Below, piece by piece: positions 11,101 through 23,107 of a stretch of 64,000 nt of DNA. This stretch comes from Monosporascus cannonballus. Taxonomy: Eukaryota > Ascomycota > Sordariomycetes > Xylariales. Numbering within the stretch: position 1 is the stretch's first letter; each line of letters opens with the position of its first letter. The notes below the pieces were generated by a model. It was not told the origin of the DNA. It saw only the letters and a list, made by a program, of their open reading frames with translations, and ran no database searches. The stretch covers positions 62,001-126,000 of the forward strand of contig QJNS01000707.1 in the NCBI GenBank assembly GCA_004154925.1. Direction: 5' to 3'. The translations under genes were made by a program, and so were the position numbers.

Positions 11101-14100
11101 ATGAGTGCGACCAAATCGAGCCTATCCCAGGGAAGATCGTCCAGCCCCCGCCCCGGGCAATAATCGCTTTATTTGGACGCCGCCGTCGGTTAGTTATGGG
11201 CTCTAGGCGGGGGGGTTCTTTAGCACACGGGGATAATGTCGGGGTGGATTACTTGGGGCTTAAACAGAATTACAATACATGCCTGGATAGTCTAGGAACG
11301 GTATTGTAGGCAATCATTTTCGAAGACGGCTGTTCCAATTTGGGGACTAACCCAAAGAATATCCGCGAGGTATCTGGAAATATATCTCCTCGGAGAGCAC
11401 CCAGACTTAGTCCGGCACTTCTACTCTCATTCGCAGGGTACGATACCCGAGTACCCATTCATGCTTTACATGTCCTAGGTATAGCTGTCAATGAAGACTA
11501 CAACCCTCAGGGGTATTTTAGTTAGTTACGTGCACGGGGCTGCTATGTGCTACACGGGGTTAGAATGTGCATGTGCATAGAAATCATATGGTGTGTGACC
11601 TCCTCGGCTTCGTTCCATATTGATAATCTTCGAATATTGGCAACCTGTGATAGCGGTACGCACCGGCAGAACGATCTGCTACGTCCTAGACTAGCCCATA
11701 CAACTCTGTATGTGATTCTACCTGACTATATAGTGGACCTGGTGGACGTAACTAACTAAAAAATAACCCTGGGAGTTGTAGTAAGCATTTTATAAGGTTT
11801 ACTACCACTTTTGGCCTTGTTAGATAGCATTTATCTCATAATAGGAGTATAGATCATTTCCTCGAGCCGAGCCGACACGTAGACGGGGATGCTTAGTGTC
11901 AACAGTGGCTCGCATCATCCCAACCCAAAGCATATCCTAGCAATTTCGCAGGGCATTGGCGCGTCGAGGATCGTTCGTAGCGTCTTTTGTCCATTCCCAT
12001 AGCGGGATTTCTCGACTCCTGGTCCAAACAACGCCGTTCATATAGCCTCAATAAGGAGGCAAGCGACAATGAGAGTACAAAGGGCGAAGACGCAAGGACG
12101 GTACAGAAGGGACACAGAGCGACCTTAGGCGATCTAGGGTAAGAATGGTTAGGTCCGGAGGAATAGTATAGGTTGTAGACCCACCCCGAGCTGATACCAT
12201 TCTCCCAAACTCGTAATAGGGCAACTGGAGCTATCTACCAGGCAGGATCGGTTCCCGTATGCTCGTGCTGGTTTGGCAGAAGGTGGATTGTCGCTCCGTT
12301 GGAGAGATGTATTAAGTGGTGGACCTAAAAACTTAGTAAGGGGTGTCCATAACTGAGTAAACTAAATTCCAGGAGAAAGCAACGCCGTTGCTATGGTGGG
12401 CTGACTTTGACATCCTGGAACATTCCAATTTATCACTGACCTGTCGAAACATCATTCGCTGTCTAGCTTAAGGGCGGACTTTCACCCCCGTGCTACAAAG
12501 GAGCTACAACACGGTACCCGTAGCATACTCATGGGTAATTGTGGGCACGAGGAATAGGACGAAATCCTTTGGGTTGGGGGTGCAAATTAGTCAAAAGCTA
12601 ATATTCTGGGCAGTACAAAGGGCGCGGGGGGTCTCGAGGTGTAAAACTCTCGTGTCTTTAACAGTGATAGATCGCTTTTGAGGCATTCTCAGTATCTCAA
12701 GGGTGTGCATCTAGGGTATAGAATCATGCAAGACGGAGACCCTACCGGTCGACTGGCTGCATATTTGCCAAGAGACTGATGCAACTTCGTACACGACTGT
12801 AACGGACATTGAGACTACCTCAATAAGGAGATGCACGCAAGGACAAGTTTATCCCCAGTGTTGCGATGCATGATCTTTTGTATGAGCTCAGTGGGATGAT
12901 GATGATCTGGTATCATGTATCTCCCCCCAGGAGAGGCGCCTAAGTCATTCAATATGGCGGACTACGTAACGCACCGCTCCAGTAGAGTGAATGCGATGAT
13001 GAATGTCGTATGGAGAGGTACTATGTATCACAACAGGTCATCGCTCATCTTGCAATGCCGGGGGATTATTGCGTTCCCAGTGGCCGCGTTGTATTTCCCA
13101 ACCCAGGCGTGGCGTATGGCCACGAGGGAAACGAGACATGGATTGAACTCAGGGAACATGTACGTGAGCGTTGAGCCGGTGATCAATGGGCCTCGAATTT
13201 TGGATACCTAAGTAGGTACGTTCAGTATACCACGAACCACGGCCCACTACAGCTGCCCACCTAAGCTTCAAGGAGCTCGCTGGTTACGCGGAGTCTGCTC
13301 CTGATTATGCGATACGGCAAACCCACGCTTTCTAGTGTAGCATCACACACGAGGCCTTTAGCAATCTTGAAGAGTACGCATTTTGTGAATAAGCAAAAGT
13401 GATGTCTTTCAAGTCCAGGCTTATCGCCAAAGCGGTCACATTGGATGTGAGACTTGGACGCCTGTCATGTCTTAGATCGGTCTCTGTGCCTGGGCGGTGC
13501 AACATTGAGGCTCGGACACAGATAGATATGTCATCCGTCATATGTGCATAGTTTCATTGATCTTTACAGATGTACCTATCTCTGTATGTAGGTATCAGGG
13601 ACTGAGTACGACATGATGTCGTATTATAGGAGAAAGGGGGGTGGGGTGCCACCGGGCACATGCACACATGCATGCACTCCGTTAGGTACATGCGAACGTA
13701 GGCCTCCTGTAGACCCGACATGTATATATTCATGTAGTTTATTTACTTACCTACCGACCTACCTACTGAACACTGTCTCTTTAATGTACCTACAAATTTT
13801 ATCGTCCTCTCTACCGGAACGGCTGCCAACAAGAAACCCAAATGATGTATCATGCCTCTAAACTCGAGCAAGGGGTACACCGTGTCATCGTACCTCGATT
13901 GTTTCTCGGTCCATACAGGCAACGTGTTCGGATCAAATGAACGTTCGCTCAAGAGACACACGCCTGGGGGTGTTATACGTTCACATCGTGTTTCCCAGAC
14001 CGCGTACAGCTTTGTAGCCTGGAGAAATTGCCGCAGTAAATTCACCGCCACAGATGATAGAGCATATGACATTTCTCCTCTACAGAGTGAGGCGTGCAAG

Positions 14101-14826
14101 AACCGGAAGAATCTCTTGGATGACAGTTTTTCAGGAGGACATCTCCCTTGGGGTGAGTGATAACGACGCGCTGTGATAATGAAAGCTATGAGTTGACTGG
14201 AGGAGCCCAATATGTATCTACATTGGTTGGATATCCTGAGTCCACCCCTTTCAAGCCACCATGTCGTCTGTTGTACCATCAGTATCACCTATACTCAATG
14301 GAGGAAAAGAAGCAGCTGCATATCTATGTATGTAGATGTCACCTCTTTTTCTTTTAAAGTCTACCCCGCCATGGATTGGTTTGTAGGTGCTCAGTATAAA
14401 TCTTGGCCCTCTCCCACGAGTAGGAACAAGTTGGGAACAAACACCACCTCGCTCGTCCGACCATCCCATGTTTTCTGTATATTCTTTTTCAGTCGGAGTC
14501 GACATCCACGTAAGGGAGGCATCGTCGTCTGCTCTGTATGAGCATTGTGATAAGTTTGAAATACACGGACGGACTGTGCATCAACTTCGATCGCTTTGAA
14601 TCACTCCGAAGGGGTCAAACATCAGACCCCAACTGCCCAACCCCAGTTGAACTTGGCTGCTTGCCGTACTCGTGCGTCTTCCTTCTTATAAGACTATGTG
14701 CGTTGATCCCATCTGCAAAGAGCTTTTGTCATTTGGCTTACACCACTTGGAGTAGCCGATAAACATTCGACACCCTATAAAACCATCGTGCCTTTCATAA
14801 CCGACATTCTTTAAACGCAAATCACT
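8198..14826. other. Gene-poor region, 6.6 kb
   Basis: Open frames here are short, overlapping and lack conserved motifs, and no chain of introns rescues a longer product. The only recognisable piece is an SDR-like fragment (listed separately). Composition is not obviously AT-rich, so strong repeat-induced point mutation is not evident. Short ACCT/TACCTA runs occur near 13740-13770. A fragment at 11735-11779 resembles one at 22738-22780 (see findings). Confidence 0.5.
8706..8835 (-). pseudogene. Short-chain dehydrogenase fragment (relic)
   Basis: On the minus strand a short frame reads DPKVDVLISNAGQGAAEDSP followed by ERPFGRVESVAALN. VDVLISNAG matches the strand plus N(N/S)AG motif of classical SDR enzymes, after the glycine-rich cofactor region. 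Neither the upstream TGxxxGIG motif nor the downstream YxxxK active site is present nearby in any frame, and the frame closes soon after. Read as a decayed exon of an NAD(P)-dependent oxidoreductase; chance similarity is possible. Confidence 0.35.
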
Positions 14827-15549
14827 ATGAATCGCAAGGTTCCGGATCCAGATCCGAAACCATTCGCTCATGGACGACCCGACGAGCTCTCCGAGCAGGA
14901 GTGGGAGCTCGTCGAGAAGCACCACACCGAACGTCGTCCTCCCCACCTGAACAGGAGGAACTTCTCGCCTGCCAATCTGAGCAACCATGTTGCCGACCCA
15001 CGGATCAGGACTGCAACTGTCGAGAACGGGCTAGTCAAGGTTCATCTCCGTGGTCCAGGTGCATCCAACCAGAACACGGATAGTAGCTCAGAGTCTGGCA
15101 ATACCGACAGCACCCTCAGGGCGGATATCGATATTGGTGCTGCGTCTTGCCGTACGTACTATCCGCATCTCGTTTTCTATCTTGGTCTTACTCGCGGCCA
15201 TAAACGCGACGCTGATGGCTCTGCTCCCCGCTTGACCGAGCAGGCCAAAAAGACCCTCGACCAGGAGTATGCCACTCGCCAATACCCTGGCGATCTGGTC
15301 CGATGGATTGAGACGAACGAATTCTCATTTCGGGCCCCACAGACAACCAACCTCGGTGCCAGTATGCTGGTGCCGAATGACCATGGAAGCGAAACGAGCT
15401 ACACAACTCTGGCGTCGTGGGACCTTGTTGCCTCGCCAGTTGATCAGACTGCGGACTATGTCTGTGCTGCTGGCCAGCAGTTCGAGGATGTCCCCGCCTA
15501 CCACGGCACCTCTGGGCCGTTCATCACTGATGGCCTTATAGGGGACTAA
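14827..15549 (+). CDS. Hypothetical protein, 240 aa
   Basis: A single-exon frame from ATG 14827 with coding-like composition (C/G-rich third positions, balanced residues) inside otherwise empty DNA. The product is hydrophilic and acidic/Arg-rich at the start (DELSEQEWELVEKHH), Ser/Asn/Thr-rich around residues 75-95, then more ordered (RTYYPHLVFYLGLTRGHKRD, DLVRWIETNEFSFRAPQTTN) and ends with a Tyr/Asp-rich part. No signal peptide, TM segment or known domain recognised. A TATAAAA-like sequence lies about 50 bp upstream (near 14775), supporting the start. Function unknown; possibly lineage-restricted. Confidence 0.6.
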   Translation: MNRKVPDPDPKPFAHGRPDELSEQEWELVEKHHTERRPPHLNRRNFSPANLSNHVADPRIRTATVENGLVKVHLRGPGASNQNTDSSSESGNTDSTLRADIDIGAASCRTYYPHLVFYLGLTRGHKRDADGSAPRLTEQAKKTLDQEYATRQYPGDLVRWIETNEFSFRAPQTTNLGASMLVPNDHGSETSYTTLASWDLVASPVDQTADYVCAAGQQFEDVPAYHGTSGPFITDGLIGD

Positions 15550-18537
15550 CCCGCTATGGTGAACATTCGTAATAACCGGTACGATAACCAGCTATGAGCC
15601 AGAATCCGAAGTCAGGGGTGTCGGGTCGTCCTTCGTATCCGGAGTGGTTCTTGTGTATGGTGTCCTTTCCACTCATTTTTTGTTTTTATTCGAGTGTTAT
15701 TGTTTTTCGGGGAGGGGAGGGAGTCTTTCGGGTTTTCAGGTTATTGGCTATACGGAAAAGGGGGAGGCAAAATTTGTAGGCCGCACTTGCTAGGCTCATG
15801 ATGGCGCATCCAAGGGCTCTTAGCTCTGAGCTCAGAGCTCATGGCGAAAGGAAATCTAATGTAGGTAATCGACAGCTTCAAGGGTCGCATATAGGGCACT
15901 CGAGACTCCAGTACAATAAAAACAGATCCCGCATCCAAGCTGTCACAGGAACTTCCCGAGTGCAACCAAGAGCAAGAGAGCTTGATATACTTACCTGGTC
16001 AGTCCGCTAATCATACCACTGGCATAAATAATGCGGGGTTCGCTCGCACGTAGGTAGTTTGAGGGCGTTTTCTTGTAATAACCAGCGGCGCAGCCCCGGC
16101 CAACCCCCCCCCTCCCCCCCTTTTTTTTGGTATAATAGCTAGGGTCTTCAATCGCAAACTCTTCCGGGATTTTCCGGATATTGCTTTTGTCAGACTACTG
16201 AGCTCACACTGCCACCTTCTCACATAGTTCTGGGCCCAACAGTTGTAGTCGGGACCAATGTGACTGTGGTTTCGAACCACGTTCGGTCGAATTTTTAGCA
16301 CTTTCGATTAATGCATGTCCCTGCCCTACAACCAACCCTAGGGCCTCTGATGAGTTCGATTCGCATGTCCAAGTTGGTTGGCTGCCGTCTAGACCGCTTT
16401 CCTAAGACAGTATGCGGCGGGAGACATGCACGTGTCGCATTGCATTGAATTTTCGTCGCAGGAGGCTCGTTGATCGATCCTGTTGCCACCCGCCGCGTGC
16501 CTGCGTACAGACATTTATGCATGTTGTATATACGTTCGGAGACGCCGAGCATCGAGAGTGCTTACGGAGAAGCCCGGTTGGATTTGCTTGTCTCGCGCCC
16601 GCAACGCAGTCAAGTACTAGTCTAGTCCTGGGGTAGGTGGCTGATTTCGCAGCGAAAACCAAACGCAAAACAGGTGCACCTCTAGGCCAATCGATGATAG
16701 ACCACGAGCGTCGTGGTTTCGGTCATACTTCTCGACCCCCTGACACTATCCGAAAAGGGCCTCATCTCAGAGGAAAGATGAGCTGCTCTCGGGCGGCACT
16801 ACCGCAGTCGATGGTGGCGCTCGAAGTGGCCGTCAGGGGGTGCAACAGTTCTATGAGAAGGCGTACCCGTCCCGGAGTTCCCTGGCGGGACTCCATCATG
16901 TCTTCGTCAGCATTATTCTGGTGCCGGTGCTGTTGCTCGACTCAAACACAAGACAGGAATGGCTACGGCGAAAACGCGCTAGCTGCTGGGAACCTAAAAC
17001 CCCCCTGAAGGAATGGACGGTACAACAAACGTCGCGACCGGTGAAGTCGGCGTAAATCGACATTGCGGGATATCAAAGAATTCGCGGATTCATATCGGTT
17101 TTTAGACTCCTGCGCGGTCAAAACCATCACTCCATGGACTCGAGGAGCACAGTCTCAATTCCTTCCGGGCACTGCTGGCATCTCGACATTCGGGAGGGCG
17201 CCCGGATTGGATTGTCAAACGGGTAACAACTGCCTTGTGCAACACAATCTTGGACCTTATCAGGCTGGGTTGGTGCCTGCAGGATCGACTGACGTCGTCG
17301 TTTCCGAAGCTAGGGGAGCCCACAAGCTTCGGGCGGAGTGTGGCCCAAACGCTTGGCGCCAAACCCAAACTCTTGGTTCTCTCGGTTATCTCAGCTAGGG
17401 CTACTGTCCGTGTTGTCCCTATGGAGCCCACTAGCCCCGTGATAGTATCCGCAAGGCGCGCTTTTAGACACCGGTATGCCCGTAGACTGCGGTACGCGGA
17501 GTTGATGTCGCTTGCCAGCAACGGGATTGTTCGTCCTGTGTGCTTTTGGACCTGGGATTCATGCGGCCAACCAGGCTCCAGAGACCGACGAAAGGCTCCG
17601 GTCGCAATCTTCTTATACAAGGACGGCGGTTGGAGTGAAATGCAGTCTCTTGTCCCGCAGCATATAGCTAGCGCCTGGTTCTCAGCCATTCCGCAGCAAT
17701 CGAGCCGGACGACACGCTGAGGAAGGGTGGGAGGGATGAGTTTTAGTACAGAAGGCTAGTGGTCGGGTCGAAGATCACGGGGCAAAACCTAGCTGAGTGC
17801 GAGACAATCTCTTGAAGTTGGAGCCTGACGCCAGTATCGAGACAAATGGACGAAGGCGCCCGAGGCTGATCAAGTGTTTGTTCGTCGTATTAACTCAAGT
17901 GGGTATGGTCAGCGGAAGTAAGGGAGTCTAGATCTTGTATCATCAAACTCCAGGGGAACTCATCAACAGCGCAATGACTTCCCCACAAACGGTAGTGTAG
18001 GATGCCTATCGATGAGTCCTCTGGATATGTCTTGGACTAGTATGGGATTATACCGTGGTTAAGAATGGAATTACGTAGTAGCCGAGTTAGGGCTACTGAA
18101 CTTAAGCGGCGTGGGCGTCCTCCAGCGAGCCATTACGGGGAGAAGGGGTTGGGTATCAAGGGTATCTATATAGCAGCATGGATGCCTTAGGTACAAACGG
18201 AGGAATACGCCTTCTCTATGGATGATGAGGCTAACTTGAAAAGGGGGCCGTTGTAAGCGAAACGTGGGAGGACCCGGTAATTAGCAGTCTGTGATTGGCA
18301 GAAACTATAACAAATATTCCTTATAAGGTGGGATCAACACATGCGACAGAGGATAGCCAAACACCTAGATGCCTCGTCAGTCAACAATCGATATATTTTC
18401 AGAATCTTAAACGGAAGGTTCCAAGAATAAGGTATATTTCCTTTTGAACGCCATCGCTATGAAGCCGCGACACAACCTTGACTTGATTGGCCTAACGGGC
18501 TAAATCGAAACAGCTAACCCCCCTTAACACGCCGGGG
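15550..18537. other. Gene-poor region, 3 kb
   Basis: Two opposing frames of 161 and 195 codons overlap at 17102-17720 but neither shows a known motif, so neither is called. A perfect 18-bp palindrome sits at 15822-15839 and a C9-T-C7-T8 run at 16104-16128. The right end (17900-18530) holds only the 3' flank of ERB1. Confidence 0.5.
15822..15839. repeat. Perfect 18-bp palindrome
   Basis: AGCTCTGAGCTCAGAGCT equals its own reverse complement. It lies about 270 bp after the hypothetical gene. It could form a hairpin or be a dimer binding site; no role is known. Confidence 0.8.
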
Positions 18538-20913
18538 TTATGTCCATAAGCGACAAGTGCCGTCCGCACCCGCGCTGACTACCCAAGGGTGCTGAGGGTG
18601 CCAGTCTATGTCCATAATGCCAAGCTTATTGACCACTTTATGGCCCTTGAGCATCTTGACAGGCACGATGGTCGGATCTTCCATCATATCATTCACCACC
18701 TTGCCGTGGAAAATCTGCAGGGTACCGTCGTCGCTCGCATCCGCGAACAGTGGGTAACTCCGATGGAATTTCACAGCCCGAACGGCTTCGGCGTGGAAAC
18801 GCATCGTCTTATACGGTCGTGTCGACAACTCGAGATCATGCCAACATACTCGTCGATCATATGAACCCACGACGAGATTGTCGCCACCCGGATGGATGTC
18901 AAAGGAAGAAATCCAGCGTGCTCCAGGCTGCAAAGCCTTGACAAGCTCCTGTTTCTGGAGATCGTAGCAACGAATCGCCCGTTGGGTGGCCACAAAGAAT
19001 AGAGGACGAGACGGGTGGAATTGGGCCGTTTGCGCCAAACCTGGTAGCCTGCGGAAGGGTATTTGAGTTAGATGTTTTGATAAGGTGTGTATCGAAACGG
19101 AGCTCCTCTGTCCCGTGGGAGATACGGTGCAGAAATAATCTCCGCGTCGGTGCCAGTGTATCGTCTTGATTGGCGATCGAACAGTGGCCTTCAAAAAGAC
19201 GCCCTCGTCTTCCAGGCGCGCCCCAGGGCGTGACCATTTTCCGGGCGGGTCTTTCCGGGCGCCGTCTGCAGTGGTCAGTTGCTTACCACTCGTAGCATAA
19301 CCAAACCCTGCATCAAGGACATCCCGACTAGCTTGTTCAAGCTCGGGGTTTCCAAACGACGGGATCATGAAGAATATATCTTCGCTCACGGCTGCCGAGA
19401 CTATTGAAGCATCTTGCCCTGGTCGCCAACGTACTACATCCACTGGCTCGTCGCTACTGAGCTTCACTATCCATTGCTGTTTGCCGTCTGCGAGACCCCA
19501 GACTCTCACAGTGCCGTCGTCACCACCAGTTGCAAGCCATTGTCCCGTGGGGTCGATAGAAACTGATCTGACTCTTCCTTCATGGCCACTGAACTCTATG
19601 GATGCCACAGTGGGGAAAGGTCGAAGTTCTTCCGGTCGGGGCAGCTTAGGAAGTAGTGAGGTCGGGTCAATGTTCAACCTACTCTTACGCACACGAGGTG
19701 CGAGGTACAGATCTAAACATCGCTCAAAACGTTCCTTGACGAAGTTGCCATAAGCTGGAGTTCTGCGTAGACTGTCGTACTTCTGAGGGAGATACTCCTT
19801 CTCTCGCTCCTGGGGATCCGTTTCTTCCCACTTCTTTTTCTCCTCTTCAGTGGGAAGATATTCGGGTGGCGGATTATAGCTCTCACCGTAGCCCGGAGGA
19901 GCTAACTTGGGAGCCGGGATATGCATTACGTTATGCGGCCGAGGTTGTTCGTCTGCCCATATATCGAAGTGCTGCTCCTCCTCTTCTTCCTGCTCCTTCT
20001 CCCTTTCCTCTGGTGGTTTGTATGGCAATATTCGGCCCTCCTTGATTGCCTTAGCTAGTTTCATGATCCGCTTCTGCTCGTGTTTGGAAGGGAGGAAACG
20101 GCGTTTTGGCTCCGGAGCGGCACTGAGCGGCATGGTTTCTTCGAAGCTAGTGAACCACTCAACGGTATCCTGTTGCTATGTTAGGACATCCCAGGGTTCA
20201 CGGGCGGTGATACTTACTGGATAAGGATCATATCCCTCCTCGGGGACTTCGCCCATCTGCACACGTCGAAGAAGCTCCAGCTCAGCCTGGCTGAGCTGAA
20301 GCGGCTTCCCTGTTGCGGGGTCTGTGAGGCCGGTCCATCCCTTGGGTACTTCTATACTGTCCAATAAAGCATCCAAAGCCTCGCCCGTAGCAGGGCGCAT
20401 GATCCTTTTGCCATTGATGTCGTATCCGATATGCGGATAGGAATCATAGAAGGACAGAGAGATGTTGCCAATTGTGTTCTCAGGCTCCTGAGCATCTGTG
20501 TCGTCAGAGTCGTAGACCGGATCGATCTCATCATAAACATATTTTTCGCCCCCATTTGCGTCCCTTTCAATTCGGTAATTGCGTCCGACATCTTCCTCGG
20601 TGTCGGCGCCTATACCATCCTGCAGTTGTCTTGGTTTGGTGGTCTCATCATCTGACGGTATGTCATCACTTGCTAACTCATCCTTTTCGTCCTTTTCTTC
20701 TTCTTCTTCTTGTTCTTCGCTGTCAACACCAGAGCTATCGCCTTCGGTATCATCCTTGTCTCTGCCAGTATAATCTTCATCGTCTGACTCGTCGCCTTCG
20801 AGTACACCTTCAAGTAGACCATTTCCAAATTCGTCGTCCGAATGAGCTTGATCTTTTGCTTCCGCTTCAACGGTAGAAGCCTTTCGCTTCAAATTGGACT
20901 TGGTTGGAGGCAT
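18538..20913 (-). CDS. ERB1: Ribosome biogenesis protein Erb1 (BOP1 homologue)
   Basis: Component of the nucleolar PeBoW-type complex (Nop7-Erb1-Ytm1) needed for 27S pre-rRNA processing and 60S assembly. Two exons, 20218-20913 and 18538-20169, are joined across a 48-nt GT..AG intron with a CTAAC branch site, giving 775 aa. Order: acidic low-complexity N-terminus (residues about 20-130, D/E runs), then the BOP1 N-terminal domain ([83 protein letters not shown]), then a seven-bladed WD40 region ([20 protein letters not shown]; final blade [15 protein letters not shown]). Length and every block fit the fungal family. Start is the second Met of the frame (MPPTKSN); the first Met lies upstream of a C/A homopolymer leader and is unlikely. 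An essential housekeeping gene. Confidence 0.96.
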
Positions 20914-20915
20914 TG

Positions 20916-20939
20916 TTTTTTTTTTTTTTGGGGGGGGGG
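20916..20939. repeat. T14/G10 homopolymer pair in ERB1 5' leader
   Basis: On the ERB1 strand this reads as a C-run then an A-run ending 2 nt before the start codon (CAATG). It is part of the 5' UTR or an assembly-sensitive tract; length is uncertain in any short-read assembly. Confidence 0.6.
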
Positions 20940-21164
20940 TGGTTGTGCAATGCCTGGTTTTCAAGACAAGCGAACTTGCTTTTGCTGTGTCGTTCTTTTT
21001 CGACCTCTGCTTGACTTTTTTTTTAATCAGTTTCTGCCGTTAAGCTTAAGCTTCAACTTTGCCTTTCTTTTTCTGGGCAGTTTCTTGCAGAGTGGGGGCT
21101 ATCTTCCGAAAATAATATTCACCGCCTTCCCGAAACGGAGCAATGACTACCCAGGTGCAGTGCA

Positions 21165-21382
21165 TATCCGCTTGACGGCCACAAGGCGTCAGTACTAACA
21201 ATTGTAAAGTCACTGCTAGCCCGCGCGTTGCCTTAAAATGGAAACGATAGCTACTAAAGGCCTTAAAGGGCTGGAGATATTCGTTTTGTGGAAAGCTGAT
21301 TGGGTCAGGTTAGCGAATAAAATGAGGCTTGGCGTAGCTAAAAAAACTGTTGTGACGTCTCCTTGTGGCCGTCAAGCGGATA
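21165..21382. mobile_element. MITE-like TIR element, 214 bp, TA target duplications
   Basis: The ends 21167-21186 and 21361-21380 are perfect 20-bp inverted repeats (TCCGCTTGACGGCCACAAGG), extended after a 3-bp indel by CGTCA. TA dinucleotides flank both ends (21165-21166 and 21381-21382), and the outer sequence is TGCA on one side and TATGCA on the other. TA duplication and size fit a non-autonomous Tc1/mariner or pogo-like element; no transposase is encoded. It sits about 250 bp upstream of the ERB1 start, inside its likely promoter. Confidence 0.75.
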
Positions 21383-23107
21383 TATGCATGGAGCATTCTC
21401 AATGCACCAAAGGGCCCTCTCGTGCATTAGCAGGGCCAGATTTGGTGTGCGATCCTATGCAACTCCGTAGGCCTCATTATGGTTCTTGATCACGGGGTAA
21501 GAACTGATGTAGATGCTTAACTCTACCTGCTATCTACCGAAGGCTATCATGAAGCCAAACATTAAAGGCATTCTGGACGCGCGACTAGTAGAGTGCCACG
21601 AACTAGTAATTTCATCTTTATGCAGGTGACCTAGCAGCTTAACTTTTAGAAGGACGCATCTGGAGCCAACTTGAAAAACTACCTAGGTACTTTGTGAGAT
21701 TATGTATCTCCAGGGCGTCTCTGCGCGTTCGAGGCTTCTTAGGGAGATGAGATTATGGTTTCCATGCTTCAATAAATCTTTTTTTCCAATTACAATATAG
21801 GTTAAAAACTGTAAGGTATTATCTCATTAAGCTTACCTCTTAGCATTAATGTTTGAAAATTTCGAACTTTTACGAAAAGGCCCGACCAATACATCGAAAG
21901 ACCTCGTATAATTCGCCGAATGGCTCGAAAACGAAATCTTTGATGTGATGGACTCTTTGTGCTCTGCTTATTACAGTAGGTATGTACCTAGTCGCGCATC
22001 CTCTAGCGGCCGCTGTTGTATGGGACATTGCGCTCATGGGTTAGTTAGATGACGGTAAGTGGGACCGAAGACCGAATCCGCAAATCACGATGAACAATTC
22101 AATTCATGGAGTACTCAGGGACAACTCCCAGATTTTGTTAGTTACTTTCCCCGTTCTGCTCAGGTTCCTTTACAGGCTAGTATATCCACTCCCATAGAAT
22201 GCGTGTGGAGATCTACCTCTTTTTACATATGTATAAGTCATCGCCAACACACCCCTTATCCCACGAAGGGCGAACTAACAGCAATAGCAACAATTTGGCG
22301 TTCGTATTATCGAGTTACCTACAAAAGAAACTCTACTGGGTTTTATGCTATCTGATTAGCAAGTTTATGGTCACTGATGATCCACACTTTAAGAAGTGGT
22401 TGGCGTCCTGCCACGTCGCCGTTCGTCGGATACAGCGTTCTATCGACCTATTAGCAGCCGTATTTTCTTCAAATTGGAACCTTTTTCATGGTTTCCAATA
22501 TGGACCTAGAGCCTACTGGGTAGCTTCGATATATCAGAAACAACGCCTTCGCGAAGCGTTATATTTAAAGCCTGGTACGCTGCCCCTGATGATTTTCTGA
22601 GTCGTTAACCTTGGCGCTGCGGAATGGGATGATGGGCTGAGTTTAAAGTTGTGGGAAGCACCAGAGGAATTTATGGAGGTATTTTTGCATACAAAATACG
22701 TAGGAGTATACATACTAGTTATTTCGGGCGTCTTATGGGGGGTGGTGGAGGTAACTAACAGAAACTACCCCTGGGAGTTGGAACTTGTCAGCCCATCAGC
22801 CCTGTGCCTGGTCTTCATGCAAGAGCCCCCTGGCTGCCTACGTGGGACCTGTCAGCTTATAAACTTGGAATCCCTTGCGCTGTCGAGACCCTGAAGTCAA
22901 CATTGCAAGTTCGTTGATATGCCCTTTGCCTTCTATTTACCAACTTTCACGGTTCTTGAGCCCCCAGAGTCCCAGGCGAGGGGATGACAACTTGAACTTT
23001 TGAATAATCGCTAAGCCTCCTCGCATCAGCCTGACAACGTCCCGAGGTATCAAGTACTTCTTAATCAGTGCTTACTTAGATAGCCCAGCCAGGTTGTGCA
23101 GGAAATC
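21383..23107. other. Intergenic stretch upstream of ankyrin gene
   Basis: AT-rich near 21770-21860. Several short frames (for example 22199-22600 plus) lack recognisable motifs. A segment at 22738-22780 is similar to 11735-11779. No gene called. Confidence 0.5.

Noticed and set aside
13740..13770. ACCT/TACC repeats that might look like a telomere-type or CRISPR repeat
   Set aside because: Too short and imperfect, no regular spacers; common simple repeat in filamentous fungi. No CRISPR array is expected in a eukaryote.
17102..17720. Overlapping 195-codon minus and 161-codon plus frames
   Set aside because: No motif in either, antisense overlap, and no supporting introns or promoter; length is compatible with chance in GC-balanced DNA.
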